NCBI RefSeq assembly: GCF_036032445.1
Contig: NZ_CP107932.1
Span: 6,574,501 to 6,638,500 of the forward strand
Length of the DNA: 64,000 nt
Origin: Nocardia sp. NBC_00416
Lineage (GTDB): Bacteria > Actinomycetota > Actinomycetes > Mycobacteriales > Mycobacteriaceae
Direction of reading: 5' to 3'
Below, one piece after another: positions 52,909-62,348 of the stretch. The position numbers were made by a program, and so were the translations under genes. The notes under the pieces were generated by a model that ran no database searches, was not told the origin of the DNA, and was given only the letters and a program-made list of their open reading frames with translations. Numbering within the stretch: the stretch's first letter is position 1; each line of letters begins with the position of its first letter.

Positions 52909-55900
52909 GTGGCCGATCAAGAGCCGCTGGACACAACATCACAGGACGACGATCACTTGCCGGAGCGAATCCGAGTGCACGCCCTAGCCAAACGGCTCGG
53001 CGTTACCAGTAAACGCATCCTGGCCAAACTCAGCGAACTCGGGACCGAAGCCCGCAGCCCGCAGTCGAGCGTGGACCGGGCTGTAGCGGAGTCGGTCCGC
53101 GAATCGCTGACCACTCCCAACCTGAATCCCGCCGAACCGGGCCTTTTCGAGCCGGCCGGGTCTGCCGCGACAGCCGCGGACACACCGGTGTCGGCGCAGC
53201 CTCCGGCCGCGGAGCCCGGCACCGGGTCCGGGCAAATCCCTGGCATCGGGACGGAGCCGGTGTCGGCCGGGTCCGCGGTGTGGGAACCGGCGGAGCCGGC
53301 GGCGCCCGAGACCGTGGCCGCCGGGCCGGGGCTCGCTCCCGCCGCGGCGGAGCGGAACGCGCCCGAGACCGCAGCCGACCCCGCGTCGTCCGGCGACCGG
53401 CCCGCAGCGGGTTCGCCGCCCGCGGCGACCGATGCCGACCGGCCCGCGGAGGCCGTCCCGGTGTCGGCCGAGATCTCCGCCGCCGAGCTGGGCGCCTCGG
53501 CCCCGCCACCTGCTTTCACGGCCGCGTTGAACCTGTTCGCGAGCCCGGTCCGGGAGGAACCGGCGGCCGTCGAACCGGTCGTTTTCGAATCCGCGTTCGT
53601 CGCGGCCCCGCTGTTCCTCTCCCCGGACGCCGCCGCGGCCGAACAACCGCGTCGTCGCCGCAAACCGGAACCCGAACCCGAACCCGAGGCCGACGCCGGC
53701 CCGGACAGTGATGCCGACATCGAGTCCAGCGCCGAATCCGAGGACGACCAGTCCGACCAGGGCGGTGACTCCGACGATCAGCCGCGGCGTCGCCGTCGCG
53801 GCCGGCGTGGTCGTGGCCGGGGCCGGGGTGAACAGGCATCCGATTCCGACGACACCGACGCCGACGCCGAGGACGGCGCGACCGCGGAGTCGGAGGAAGC
53901 GCCCGCCACCGCCGGTGCGAAAGACACGGAATCCGAGGACAGCGACGATTCCGCGGCCGAGGACTCCGGCGCCGGGAGCGAAGACTCCGAGAGCGGTGCG
54001 AGCCGTCGGCGTCGGCGTCGCCGTCGGCGGAAGGTCGGCGGGGAATCCGGCGAGGCCGAATCGTCCGAGGACGACCCACCCAATACCGTCGTCCACGAGC
54101 GGGAGCCGCGGAACAAGACGCGCGCCCGTGCCACCGTCGACGAGGTCCAGGGCATTTCCGGTTCCACCCGGCTCGAGGCCAAACGGCAGCGTCGCCGCGA
54201 CGGCCGGGAAGCCGGCCGCCGCCGGCCGCCGATTCTCACCGAATCGGAGTTCCTGGCCCGGCGTGAGGCGGTCGACCGGGTGATGGTCGTCCGGGAGAAG
54301 GAATTCCCCGGTCACCCGTCTGCCACCCAGGTCGCGGTGCTCGAGGACAACATCCTGGTCGAGCATTTCGTCACCAGCACCGGGTCGGCGTCCATGGTGG
54401 GCAATGTCTACCTGGGCAAGGTGCAGAACGTCCTGCCGAGCATGGAGGCCGCGTTCGTCGATATCGGGCGGGGCCGCAACGGCGTGCTCTACGCCGGTGA
54501 GGTCAACTGGGAGGCCGCCGGGCTCGGCGGCCGGGAACGCAAGATCGAGCAGGCCCTCAAACCCGGCGATCAGGTGCTGGTCCAGGTGAGCAAGGATCCG
54601 GTCGGCCACAAGGGTGCCCGGCTCACCACCCAGATCAGCATGGCCGGCCGCTTCCTGGTGTATGTGCCCGGCGGCACTTCCACCGGTATCAGCCGCAAAC
54701 TGCCCGATACCGAGCGCAAACGGCTCAAGGAGATTCTGCGCGATATCGTCCCCGCCGACGCCGGTGTCATCATCCGGACCGCGTCCGAGGGCGTGAGCGA
54801 AGCGGAACTGACCCGCGACGTCGAGCGCCTGCAGGCCGTGTGGCGCAAGATCGCCGCGGCCGCCGAGAAAGAGTCGAACGCCCCGAAAACCCTCTACGAA
54901 GAGCCGGACCTGCTGGTCAAGGTCGTCCGCGATCTGTTCAACGAGGATTTCTCGAAGCTGGTGATCGAGGGCGAACTGTCCTGGAACACCGTCGAGAACT
55001 ACATCGGTACCGTCGCTCCCGATCTACTCGCCCGGGTATCCCGGCACGAGAACAACGGCGTCGATGTCTTCGAGACCTACCGCATCGACGAACAGCTGGC
55101 CAAGGCCCTCGACCGCAAGGTGTGGCTGCCCTCCGGCGGCACCCTGGTGATCGACCGCACCGAAGCCATGACGGTGGTCGACGTCAACACCGGTAAGTTC
55201 ACCGGTTCCGGCGGCGGCAACCTGGAGGAAACGGTCACCCGGAACAATCTCGAGGCCGCCGAGGAGATCGTGCGCCAGATGCGGCTGCGCGATATCGGCG
55301 GCATGATCGTGGTCGACTTCATCGATATGGTCCTGGAGTCCAACCGCGACCTGGTGCTGCGCCGACTCACCGAGGCCCTGGGTCGCGACCGCACCCGGCA
55401 CCAGGTCTCCGAGGTGACCTCGCTGGGTCTGGTGCAGATGACCCGCAAGAAGCTCGGTACCGGTCTGGTGGAGGCCTTCTCCACGACCTGTGAGCACTGC
55501 CACGGGCGCGGCGTCCTGGTGCACAGCTACCCGGTCGACCCGGCCGGGTCCGACGAGAGTGCGGGCCGCGGTCGCGAGTCCGGTTCGCGGCGGCGCCGTA
55601 ACCGCGACAAGCCCGCGGCGGCTCCCGCGCCCGCGCCCGCCGCCGAGCAGGCGGCCGCTCCCGAGATCTCGGAGGAGGAGGCCGCGGCCAAACGGGCCCA
55701 CCCGGTGGCCTTGGCCATGGCCGCCAATCACCCGGACGACGACATTGATCAGGCAGCCGCGGCATCCAGCGCCGCGAAGCAGGATTCGGCCGAACAGCCG
55801 GCGCGCAGGGGCGGGAAGTCCGGCTCCGAGCCCGAAGCGAGCGAGGGCGGTGCGCAGCCCCCAGCGGGTGACGCCGCCGATGCGGAGAAGAGCGCCGGCG

Positions 55901-56514
55901 AACCACGGCGCCGCCGCGGCCGTGTCCGCCGATCCGCCGGTGCCGCCGGAGCATCAGGTGAGGCCGCGGCCCGTCAGCGCAACGGCAGCAGCGGCGCCCA
56001 TGCCGACTCCGCGACTACCCCGGAGCCGGCTGCCGAGCCGGTTGCCGTCGAGCCGAGTGCCGCGGACGAGGGCGGCCCGGCCGTCTCGGAGTCCGAGGTC
56101 CCGGTCGGCGAGGCGGCTCCGGAGGAGGCAGCCGAGACACCTGTCGAGGTCGCCGTGGATCCGATCCCGGAGACCGCGCCGGCGGCGGAGCGCAACGGTT
56201 CGGGCCACGCGCCGCAGGCCGCACCCGAGGCCGAGCCGGTACGGGAGCAGGCGGCAGAGCCCGCCCGCACACCTGATCCGGCCGCTGACGGAGCACCCGG
56301 TACACGGGCCCGGCGGCGTCGGGTGGCCCGGTCGACCTCCGCTCCGGCCGCCGACAGCACGGGCGCGGTGTTCGTGCTGGCGACACCGGAGCAGCCCGCT
56401 GAGCCGGTGGCCGAATTGCCGATCGATCCGCCGGAGGTCGAAGTTCCGGTGCGCCGGGTGCGCCGCCGGGCCGCCGGTCGTCCCTCCGGGCCGCCGGTCG
56501 AAGAACAGAACTGA
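52909..56514 (+). CDS. rne: Ribonuclease E/G family endoribonuclease
   Basis: A 1201-residue RNase E with the actinobacterial layout: the catalytic core in the middle between disordered arms. The N-terminus holds an IF2_N-like helical module (RVHALAKRLGVTSKRILAKL). An Ala/Pro/Glu-rich arm to about 380 includes basic islands RRRRRGRRGRGRGRG. The S1 domain is near 495 (NVYLGKVQNVLPSMEAAFVD). The catalytic Asp residues are in VVDVNTGKFTG (about 755) and VVDFIDM (about 802), and the zinc-link is CEHCHGRG (about 862). A long acidic/Ala-rich C-terminal arm ends in RRVRRRAAGRPSG. The GTG at 52909 is set by GAGGAG 5 bases upstream. RNase E starts decay and rRNA processing. Confidence 0.93.
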   Translation: MADQEPLDTTSQDDDHLPERIRVHALAKRLGVTSKRILAKLSELGTEARSPQSSVDRAVAESVRESLTTPNLNPAEPGLFEPAGSAATAADTPVSAQPPAAEPGTGSGQIPGIGTEPVSAGSAVWEPAEPAAPETVAAGPGLAPAAAERNAPETAADPASSGDRPAAGSPPAATDADRPAEAVPVSAEISAAELGASAPPPAFTAALNLFASPVREEPAAVEPVVFESAFVAAPLFLSPDAAAAEQPRRRRKPEPEPEPEADAGPDSDADIESSAESEDDQSDQGGDSDDQPRRRRRGRRGRGRGRGEQASDSDDTDADAEDGATAESEEAPATAGAKDTESEDSDDSAAEDSGAGSEDSESGASRRRRRRRRRKVGGESGEAESSEDDPPNTVVHEREPRNKTRARATVDEVQGISGSTRLEAKRQRRRDGREAGRRRPPILTESEFLARREAVDRVMVVREKEFPGHPSATQVAVLEDNILVEHFVTSTGSASMVGNVYLGKVQNVLPSMEAAFVDIGRGRNGVLYAGEVNWEAAGLGGRERKIEQALKPGDQVLVQVSKDPVGHKGARLTTQISMAGRFLVYVPGGTSTGISRKLPDTERKRLKEILRDIVPADAGVIIRTASEGVSEAELTRDVERLQAVWRKIAAAAEKESNAPKTLYEEPDLLVKVVRDLFNEDFSKLVIEGELSWNTVENYIGTVAPDLLARVSRHENNGVDVFETYRIDEQLAKALDRKVWLPSGGTLVIDRTEAMTVVDVNTGKFTGSGGGNLEETVTRNNLEAAEEIVRQMRLRDIGGMIVVDFIDMVLESNRDLVLRRLTEALGRDRTRHQVSEVTSLGLVQMTRKKLGTGLVEAFSTTCEHCHGRGVLVHSYPVDPAGSDESAGRGRESGSRRRRNRDKPAAAPAPAPAAEQAAAPEISEEEAAAKRAHPVALAMAANHPDDDIDQAAAASSAAKQDSAEQPARRGGKSGSEPEASEGGAQPPAGDAADAEKSAGEPRRRRGRVRRSAGAAGASGEAAARQRNGSSGAHADSATTPEPAAEPVAVEPSAADEGGPAVSESEVPVGEAAPEEAAETPVEVAVDPIPETAPAAERNGSGHAPQAAPEAEPVREQAAEPARTPDPAADGAPGTRARRRRVARSTSAPAADSTGAVFVLATPEQPAEPVAELPIDPPEVEVPVRRVRRRAAGRPSGPPVEEQN

Positions 56515-56523
56515 GTTCGACAA

Positions 56524-56562
56524 ACCAGCGCCCGGCCCGTGGATCACGGGCCGGGCGCTGGT
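56524..56562 (+). terminator. Long hairpin terminator after rne
   Basis: ACCAGCGCCCGGCCCGTG (56524-56541) pairs perfectly with its complement at 56545-56562 around a GAT loop, an 18-bp stem, starting 10 bases after the rne stop. It lacks a T-tract, as is common for actinobacterial terminators. Confidence 0.75.
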
Positions 56563-56676
56563 CTGCCGGGCCGGGACGGCTGTTTTCGCGCCTCGGCCCG
56601 AGATCCGCGCGACCTCGGTTCCGGGCGGCCTCCGGGTGGTACGGCGATCGCGGCGGCGGGACGCGTGGGGACCGGT

Positions 56677-56706
56677 TTGGTCGCATGCACCGCCATCCTG
56701 TAATCT
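56677..56706 (+). promoter_or_regulatory. Promoter candidate of rplU-rpmA
   Basis: TTGGTC at 56677-56682 and TAATCT at 56701-56706 are spaced by 18 bases. Transcription near 56713 would give a leader of about 170 bases, long enough for ribosomal-protein feedback control. Confidence 0.5.
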
Positions 56707-56883
56707 TGGCCAGTCGCTGCCCGGCGACAGCATGTGCTGTTCCGTGGCCGGTTCCCGTTACCGAGAGCCACCAGACGCTGAGGCGGCGGTGATTACCAGA
56801 CCAATCGTGCGGCGGATCCCGGTGCGAACCGGGAACAACCGCGAACGAGTGCCGAGCACCAAAGGAAGAAGGGCAGCCGACCG

Positions 56884-57195
56884 ATGGCAACGTACGCGAT
56901 CGTCAAGACCGGCGGAAAGCAGTACAAGGTCGCGGTCGGTGACCTGGTGAAGGTCGAGAAGATCGAGGGTGCGCCGGGCACCTCCGTGGCACTGTCGCCG
57001 GTGCTCGTCGTCGAGGGCGCCGAGCTGACCACCGCAGCCGACAAGCTCGCGAAGGTTTCGGTGTCGGCCGAGGTGGTCGAGCAGACCAAGGGCCCGAAGA
57101 TCCGCATCCACAAGTTCAAGAACAAGACCGGATACCACAAGCGCCAGGGTCACCGTCAGCCGCTGACGGTCCTGAAGGTCACCGGCATCAAGTAA
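56884..57195 (+). CDS. rplU: 50S ribosomal protein L21
   Basis: A 103-residue ribosomal protein; full length. MATYAIVKTGGKQYKVAVGD at the start and the C-terminal KFKNKTGYHKRQGHRQPLT are the L21 signatures. It binds 23S rRNA domain II. rpmA follows by 45 bases with its own AAGGAG, forming the universal rplU-rpmA pair. Confidence 0.98.
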   Translation: MATYAIVKTGGKQYKVAVGDLVKVEKIEGAPGTSVALSPVLVVEGAELTTAADKLAKVSVSAEVVEQTKGPKIRIHKFKNKTGYHKRQGHRQPLTVLKVTGIK

Positions 57196-57240
57196 CCACC
57201 CCCGCAGGCCGCACAGGCCCGCGCTGAAGGAGTATCAGCA

Positions 57241-57507
57241 ATGGCACATAAGAAGGGCGCATCCAGCTCCCGGAACGGCCGCGATTCCAATTCCCAGCGG
57301 CTCGGCGTGAAGCGTTTCGGCGGGCAGTCGGTCAAGGCCGGCGAGATCCTGGTGCGGCAGCGTGGCACCCACTTCCACCCCGGCGTGAATGTCGGCCGCG
57401 GTGGCGACGACACCCTGTTCGCCCTGTCGGCGGGTGCCGTCGAATTCGGCAGCAAGCGTGGTCGTAAGACCGTCAACATCGTGGTCCCGGAGCCGGTCGA
57501 AGCCTGA
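57241..57507 (+). CDS. rpmA: 50S ribosomal protein L27
   Basis: An 88-residue protein reaching the peptidyl-transferase centre. It begins MAHKKGASSSRNGRDSNSQR with no N-terminal extension, so no protease trimming is needed as in Firmicutes. GQSVKAGEILVRQRGTHFHP is the family signature. AAGGAG is placed before the ATG. A terminator follows 24 bases after the stop. Confidence 0.98.
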   Translation: MAHKKGASSSRNGRDSNSQRLGVKRFGGQSVKAGEILVRQRGTHFHPGVNVGRGGDDTLFALSAGAVEFGSKRGRKTVNIVVPEPVEA

Positions 57508-57531
57508 CCGGCTGACGACTCCACCACAGCG

Positions 57532-57566
57532 AGCGGGTCAGGGTGACAAACCCTCGACCCGCTTTT
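57532..57566 (+). terminator. Intrinsic terminator between rpmA and obg
   Basis: AGCGGGTC-AGGGT pairs with ACCCT-C-GACCCGCT (57532-57563) around a 5-base loop with a single bulged C, followed by TTTT. It separates the ribosomal pair from obg-proB or allows only read-through. Confidence 0.85.
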
Positions 57567-57715
57567 CGCGTTTCTGCGCACGCCGCCGCTACACCGCCCG
57601 GGCACGGTCCGGGAGCGGGCGGTGTGCCTTCCGGACCCCCGGGCAGTGCCGGTCCGACCCCCCGAACGCAGTGCCCATCCCACCCCCCCCGAACCCAGAG
57701 GAGGATGATCCGGCC

Positions 57716-59173
57716 ATGGCCAAGTTCATCGACCGTGTCGTTCTTCATGTCCGTGCCGGCAACGGCGGGCACGGCTGCGCGTCGGTGCACCGGGAGAAAT
57801 TCAAACCACTCGGCGGGCCCGACGGCGGCAACGGCGGCAACGGCGGGGATGTGATCCTCGAGGTCGACGCCAATGTGCACACCCTGCTGGACTTCCATTT
57901 CCACCCGCATGCGAAAGCCGGTAACGGTAAGCCCGGTGAGGGCGGGAACCGGGACGGGAAGAAGGGCGCCGAACTGCTGTTGAAGGTCCCGGACGGGACT
58001 GTCGTCCTCGATGCCGACGGCGAGGTCCTGATGGACCTGGTGGGGGCGGGCAACCGCTTCGTGATCGCGAAGGGCGGTCGTGGCGGTCTGGGCAACGCCG
58101 CGCTGGTCTCCCGGGCGCGCAAGGCGCCCGGTTTCGCGCTGCTCGGAGAAGAGGGGGAGGCCCACGATGCGGTTCTCGAACTCAGATCCGTGGCCGATGT
58201 GGGTCTGGTCGGCTTCCCGTCCGCGGGGAAGTCGTCGCTGGTCTCGGTGCTGTCCGCGGCCAAACCGAAGATCGCCGACTATCCCTTCACCACACTCGTG
58301 CCGAACCTCGGTGTGGTGAACGCCGGGGACACCACATTCACGGTCGCCGATGTCCCGGGCCTCATTCCCGGCGCCAGCGAGGGCCGCGGACTCGGCCTGG
58401 ACTTCCTGCGCCATCTGGAGCGCTGCGCGGTCCTGGCGCATGTGGTCGATCTCGCGACGCTGGAACCCGGGCGCGACCCGCTATCCGATATCGACGCTCT
58501 CGAAGCCGAACTCGCGGCCTACAAACCGGCGCTGCACGGTGACGTGAGCCTGGGCGACCTCGCCGACCGGCCGCGCGTGGTGATACTCAACAAGGTCGAC
58601 GTTCCCGACGCGGATGACCTCGCGGACCTGGTCACCCCGGAACTGGAGGCGCGGGGCTGGCCGGTGTTCCGGATCTCGGCCGTCGCCCACTCCGGCCTGC
58701 GGCAGTTGACCTTCGCGCTCGCCGAATCGGTGCAGGCCTACCGCGACGCACATCCGAAGGCCGAACCGAAACGACCGGTCATCCGGCCGATTCCGGCGGA
58801 CGAGTCGGGATTCACCGTGCGCGCTGATCCCGAGGAAACGGGTGGGTTCATCGTGCGCGGTACCCGGCCCGAACGCTGGGTCCGGCAGACCCAGTTCGAC
58901 AACGACGAGGCCGTCGGTTATCTGGCCGACCGGCTGGCCCGGCTCGGCGTCGAGGACGCACTGGTACGGCTGGGCGCGCAACCCGGTGCGTCGGTGATCA
59001 TCGGCGACGTCACTTTCGACTGGGAACCGCAGATCGGCGCCGGTACCGATATCGTTCCGACCGGCCGCGGCACCGATATCCGGTTGGAACAGACCGACCG
59101 GGTCGGCGCGGCCGAGCGTAAGCACGCGTCGCGGGTGCGGCGCGGTCTGGTCGACGAGGAGAGCGGAGAGTAG
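57716..59173 (+). CDS. obg: GTPase Obg (CgtA)
   Basis: A 485-residue ribosome-assembly GTPase. The glycine-rich Obg domain (1-158) contains GGPDGGNGGNGGDVILEVD and GGRGGLGNAALVS. The G domain has G1 GFPSAGKSS, the DVPGLIPGASEGRGLGLDF switch region, NKVD and the SAVAHSG G5 region. A C-terminal OCT domain (about 345-425) is followed by a charged tail. The ATG at 57716 is about 11 bases from AGAGGAGG; a run of eight C residues lies just before that RBS (57683-57690). proB follows on the same strand by 39 bases. Confidence 0.96.
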   Translation: MAKFIDRVVLHVRAGNGGHGCASVHREKFKPLGGPDGGNGGNGGDVILEVDANVHTLLDFHFHPHAKAGNGKPGEGGNRDGKKGAELLLKVPDGTVVLDADGEVLMDLVGAGNRFVIAKGGRGGLGNAALVSRARKAPGFALLGEEGEAHDAVLELRSVADVGLVGFPSAGKSSLVSVLSAAKPKIADYPFTTLVPNLGVVNAGDTTFTVADVPGLIPGASEGRGLGLDFLRHLERCAVLAHVVDLATLEPGRDPLSDIDALEAELAAYKPALHGDVSLGDLADRPRVVILNKVDVPDADDLADLVTPELEARGWPVFRISAVAHSGLRQLTFALAESVQAYRDAHPKAEPKRPVIRPIPADESGFTVRADPEETGGFIVRGTRPERWVRQTQFDNDEAVGYLADRLARLGVEDALVRLGAQPGASVIIGDVTFDWEPQIGAGTDIVPTGRGTDIRLEQTDRVGAAERKHASRVRRGLVDEESGE

Positions 59174-59212
59174 GCAGGTGAGTTCGGGGAACCGCGGAGC
59201 AGGGGCACGGCC

Positions 59213-60334
59213 GTGACCCGGGTTCCGTTAGAACTCAGTGATGCCCGGCAGTCGATCGCCGGGGCCCGGCGGGTTGTCGTCAAGATCGGATCATCGGCGC
59301 TCACCAGCCTGACCGGTGGCCTGGACATCACCCGGCTGGACCGGCTCGCGGACGCCATCGAGGCGCGGATGCGGGCCGGGTCCGATGTGGTCGTGGTGTC
59401 CTCCGGTGCGATCGGCGCGGGCCTGGCCCCGCTCGGGCTGAGCCGGCGGCCTCGCGACCTCGCCACCAAACAGGCGGCGGCCAGCGTCGGGCAGCTCGCT
59501 CTCGTGCACGCCTGGGGCACCTCGTTCGCCCGCTACGACCGCACAGTCGGTCAGATCCTGCTCAGCGCGGACGACTTCGCCCGCCGCGAACACCACCGCA
59601 ATGCCCAGCGCACGCTCGACCGGTTGCGGTCGCTCGGTGCGGTCGCGGTGGTGAACGAGAACGATACCGTCGCCACCGAGGAGATCAGGTTCGGCGATAA
59701 CGATCGCCTCGCCGCCCTGGTGGCCCACCTGGTGGGCGCCGACGCGTTGTTCCTGCTGTCGGATGTGGCCGGGCTCTACGACGGCGACCCGCGCAAGGGG
59801 AACGCGAGTTTCATCGGTGAGGTGCGCACCAGCGCCGACCTCGACGGTGTGATCGCCGGCAGCGGCGGTGTACTCGGGACCGGTGGGATGGCTTCCAAAC
59901 TGTCCGCCGCCCGGTTGGCGGCGGATGCGGGTGTGCCGGTCCTGCTGGCGGCGGCCGACGAAGCCGCCGAGGCGCTCGGCACCGGTACGGTGGGAACGGC
60001 TTTCGCCGCCCGGCCGGTGCGTTTGTCGGCGCGCCGGTTCTGGGTCCGGCACGCCGCGGACAGCCGGGGTGCGATCCTCATCGATTCCGGTGCGGTCGAC
60101 GCGGTGGCCAACGCCCGCCGGTCATTGCTGGCCGCCGGTATCGTTGCGGTTCGGGGGCGTTTCCACGGCGGCGACGTGGTCGACCTCATCGGCCCGGACC
60201 GTTCCGTCGTGGCCCGGGGTGTGGTGGAATACGACGCCGCCGAACTCGTGACCGTGCTCGGTCGATCCACCCGGGAGTTGCCGGACGGTATGCAGCGCCC
60301 GGTGATCCACGCGGACGACCTCGTGAAGGTGTAA
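59213..60334 (+). CDS. proB: Glutamate 5-kinase
   Basis: A 373-residue enzyme that makes gamma-glutamyl phosphate, the first step to proline. The amino-acid-kinase domain has VVVKIGSSALTS, VVVVSSGAIGAGLAPLGLSR, VVNENDTVATEEIRFGDNDR and GTGGMASKLSAARLAADAGV. A C-terminal PUA domain (about 285-370, SRGAILIDSGAVDAVANARR) is present, as in the long form. The start is a GTG; obg lies 39 bases upstream, the usual obg-proB order. Confidence 0.96.
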   Translation: MTRVPLELSDARQSIAGARRVVVKIGSSALTSLTGGLDITRLDRLADAIEARMRAGSDVVVVSSGAIGAGLAPLGLSRRPRDLATKQAAASVGQLALVHAWGTSFARYDRTVGQILLSADDFARREHHRNAQRTLDRLRSLGAVAVVNENDTVATEEIRFGDNDRLAALVAHLVGADALFLLSDVAGLYDGDPRKGNASFIGEVRTSADLDGVIAGSGGVLGTGGMASKLSAARLAADAGVPVLLAAADEAAEALGTGTVGTAFAARPVRLSARRFWVRHAADSRGAILIDSGAVDAVANARRSLLAAGIVAVRGRFHGGDVVDLIGPDRSVVARGVVEYDAAELVTVLGRSTRELPDGMQRPVIHADDLVKV

Positions 60335-60433
60335 TTCAGGCGACCCCGCCGTCTTCCCGAGGTTCGTGGCTCCGATCGGGATCACGGCCGAGACGACGGT
60401 GCGACGTGCACCGCAAATCTCGAGCGGCCGGAA

Positions 60434-61093
60434 TCAGGAGATACGGCCCAGATGATCTGCCGTGCGGGTGGTTTCGGGCAGCCGGTAGCGCGGGGCGAGA
60501 CGCAACACGAGAGCGCAGGCGGAATCGAGGGCGAAGCGGTGGCCCACCGACACGAAAACCGGTGTGACCCCGGGCTGGGTGCGCAGGGCGCGGCCGACGA
60601 CCTCGCCGTCGGCGGTGACCGGGGTCCAGTCGCCCCGGGCAGGTCCGGGTTCTGTGTGCGCGCCGAAGGGTTTCTTCGCGACTCCGACGCTGGGCAGATC
60701 GGTGAGCACCCCCAGATGCGCGGCGAGTCCGAAGCGGCGAGGATGGGCAAGCCCGTGACCGTCGCAGATCAGCGCGTCGGGCTCGGCGCTCAGCGCCTCG
60801 AGCGCGCGAACCAGTGCCGGGATCTCCCGGAAGGCGAAAAGACCAGATACATAAGGAAATTCGACTTTCTCACGGACGACGGCCCGGTCGATCACGGCCA
60901 GTGAATCCAGGTCCAGCACGGTCACCACACCGATCGCGATATCAGGGTCGCGATAGGCGACATCCAGGCCCGCGACCCGCTGGATCGGGCCGTGCTCGTC
61001 GCGTACCCGGACCTGGGCCCGCAGGCTCTGCTGAATGGTGACGGCCTCGTCCGCGCTCACCGCCCACTCGTGCATCTGCCGCACTCGCACCAT
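60434..61093 (-). CDS. nfi: Deoxyribonuclease V (endonuclease V)
   Basis: A 219-residue repair nuclease that cuts DNA one phosphate 3' of deoxyinosine and other deaminated bases. The active-site Asp44 is in VAGLDVAYRD; the substrate-wedge region FPYVSGLFAFREIP and the second acidic site DGHGLAHPRRFGLAAHLGVL are intact; VGVAKKPFG is also characteristic. Full length. It converges on proB with a 99-base gap. Confidence 0.93.
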   Translation of the reverse strand: MVRVRQMHEWAVSADEAVTIQQSLRAQVRVRDEHGPIQRVAGLDVAYRDPDIAIGVVTVLDLDSLAVIDRAVVREKVEFPYVSGLFAFREIPALVRALEALSAEPDALICDGHGLAHPRRFGLAAHLGVLTDLPSVGVAKKPFGAHTEPGPARGDWTPVTADGEVVGRALRTQPGVTPVFVSVGHRFALDSACALVLRLAPRYRLPETTRTADHLGRIS

Positions 61094-61167
61094 ATGCGGA
61101 GCCTAATGGTCCTGGCCGGGAGGTGCGCCCAGCGGCGCGGCGGTTCCTCCGGGTTCACGGCGCGCGA

Positions 61168-62067
61168 TCAACGCTGTCCGGCGCCGAATTCGGGAACGAC
61201 GACCGCGTAGGCGCGCAGACGTTCGGCGGCTCGGTCGTCGGTGAGTTCGGCGCGCAGGTCGGGGTTCTCGTGATAAAAGCGGATCAGCCAGTACGTGGCC
61301 GCCGAGCCGATCGAGAGCTTCTCCGCGTGGATGCGTTTGGTGACGGCGCGGCCGGGCTTGCGCCCGGGGGCGGACAACCGGATCGTTCCTTTGGAATTGT
61401 TGCGCGACACCACTTCGATTCGTTCGATCGAGGTCCAGCTCACCATGTTCCCGACCGAGGTCTTGGTGGGCAGCACGATGTGCATGGGCGTCAGCACCAG
61501 CCGCCGGATCTCGGGTCTTCGCGCGTACAGGCACAGGTAGAGCAGCACGAGTGCGGCCGTGCCCAGGGCGAGCCACGGCGGAACCAGCGGTTGCAGGGGC
61601 ACCGTGAGAGTGTGGGTCCAGGTGCCGAAGCCGAAGATCGCGCAGAGCGCCGCCAAGCTCAGGAAGCAGACCACGAGGGCCACCTCGTAGCCGAGTGACC
61701 GGCGCACAACCAGGGCGTCCTGATCATTGGCGAATCGCGCGCCTTCGATCCGGATCCGCGACCTGCCGCGCGAGGTCGCCGACAGCATCGGCAGGTACGA
61801 GGCGACCCAGGCCGCGGTCGCGATATGCAGCGCTGGTCGTAACGGCTCGCCGGAATCCAGGGCCAGCGCCGCCTGCGCCAGCAGGAACGTGGCGAGGACG
61901 GCGACCAGGAACACCGCCGGATAGGTCCAGCCGTTCAGGTTGCCGCGCAACTCCCGCGGTGGCGGGAAAAAGTTCCGGGCCGGTTCGGGCCGCGGATCGG
62001 CCACCGCGTCCGGCCCCGGTTCGGCCGTCGACATCTCGGGGGGTGCGGTGTGCGGCTGGCGTGTCAT
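61168..62067 (-). CDS. Multi-pass membrane protein of unknown function
   Basis: A 299-residue protein. The N-terminal 45 residues are Pro-rich. Four hydrophobic helices lie at about 48-70 (AVFLVAVLATFLLAQAALAL), 79-97 (ALHIATAAWVASYLPML), 128-150 (EVALVVCFLSLAALCAIFGF) and 163-183 (WLALGTAALVLLYLCLYA). The last 110 residues look like a cytoplasmic PH-like beta domain (LVLTPMHIVLPTKTSVGNMV, SWTSIERIEVVSRNN). No family name is certain. The start at 62067 is the first ATG with coding character downstream of an open extension to 62265. Confidence 0.62.
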   Translation of the reverse strand: MTRQPHTAPPEMSTAEPGPDAVADPRPEPARNFFPPPRELRGNLNGWTYPAVFLVAVLATFLLAQAALALDSGEPLRPALHIATAAWVASYLPMLSATSRGRSRIRIEGARFANDQDALVVRRSLGYEVALVVCFLSLAALCAIFGFGTWTHTLTVPLQPLVPPWLALGTAALVLLYLCLYARRPEIRRLVLTPMHIVLPTKTSVGNMVSWTSIERIEVVSRNNSKGTIRLSAPGRKPGRAVTKRIHAEKLSIGSAATYWLIRFYHENPDLRAELTDDRAAERLRAYAVVVPEFGAGQR

Positions 62068-62348
62068 CGGTACTACCTGTACTTCAGGATTCGATCGGGC
62101 GCCTGCATGATATCGGCAATCGAGCGGCAACTCCGCTTCGTGCGCGGTGGTGGCGTCTCTGCGCCACCGACCGCGCCGGTTTTCGTCCGTGCGGGCGGAC
62201 CCGGGCCCGGCACAATCGATTCCGGCCGGGCGATCGTGACGCAACCTGCCCTCGACCGCCACCACGCCGCGAGGCCATCCGGACAGGCTGCCGGTTTCGA
62301 CGGCGACGGCACGGTTCGGGCTGCTACCCCGGATCCGCCTCGCGCGGC

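Larger units (their letters stand above)
56515..56883. other. 369-base rne-rplU intergenic region
   Basis: Contains the rne terminator (56524-56562), the rplU promoter candidate (56677-56706) and a leader of about 170 bases before rplU with an RBS-like AAAGGAAGAAGGG. Confidence 0.6.

Noticed and set aside
57683..57690. A run of eight C residues as a phase-variation switch for obg
   Set aside because: It is outside the coding frame and upstream of the RBS; obg is essential, so on/off switching is unlikely.
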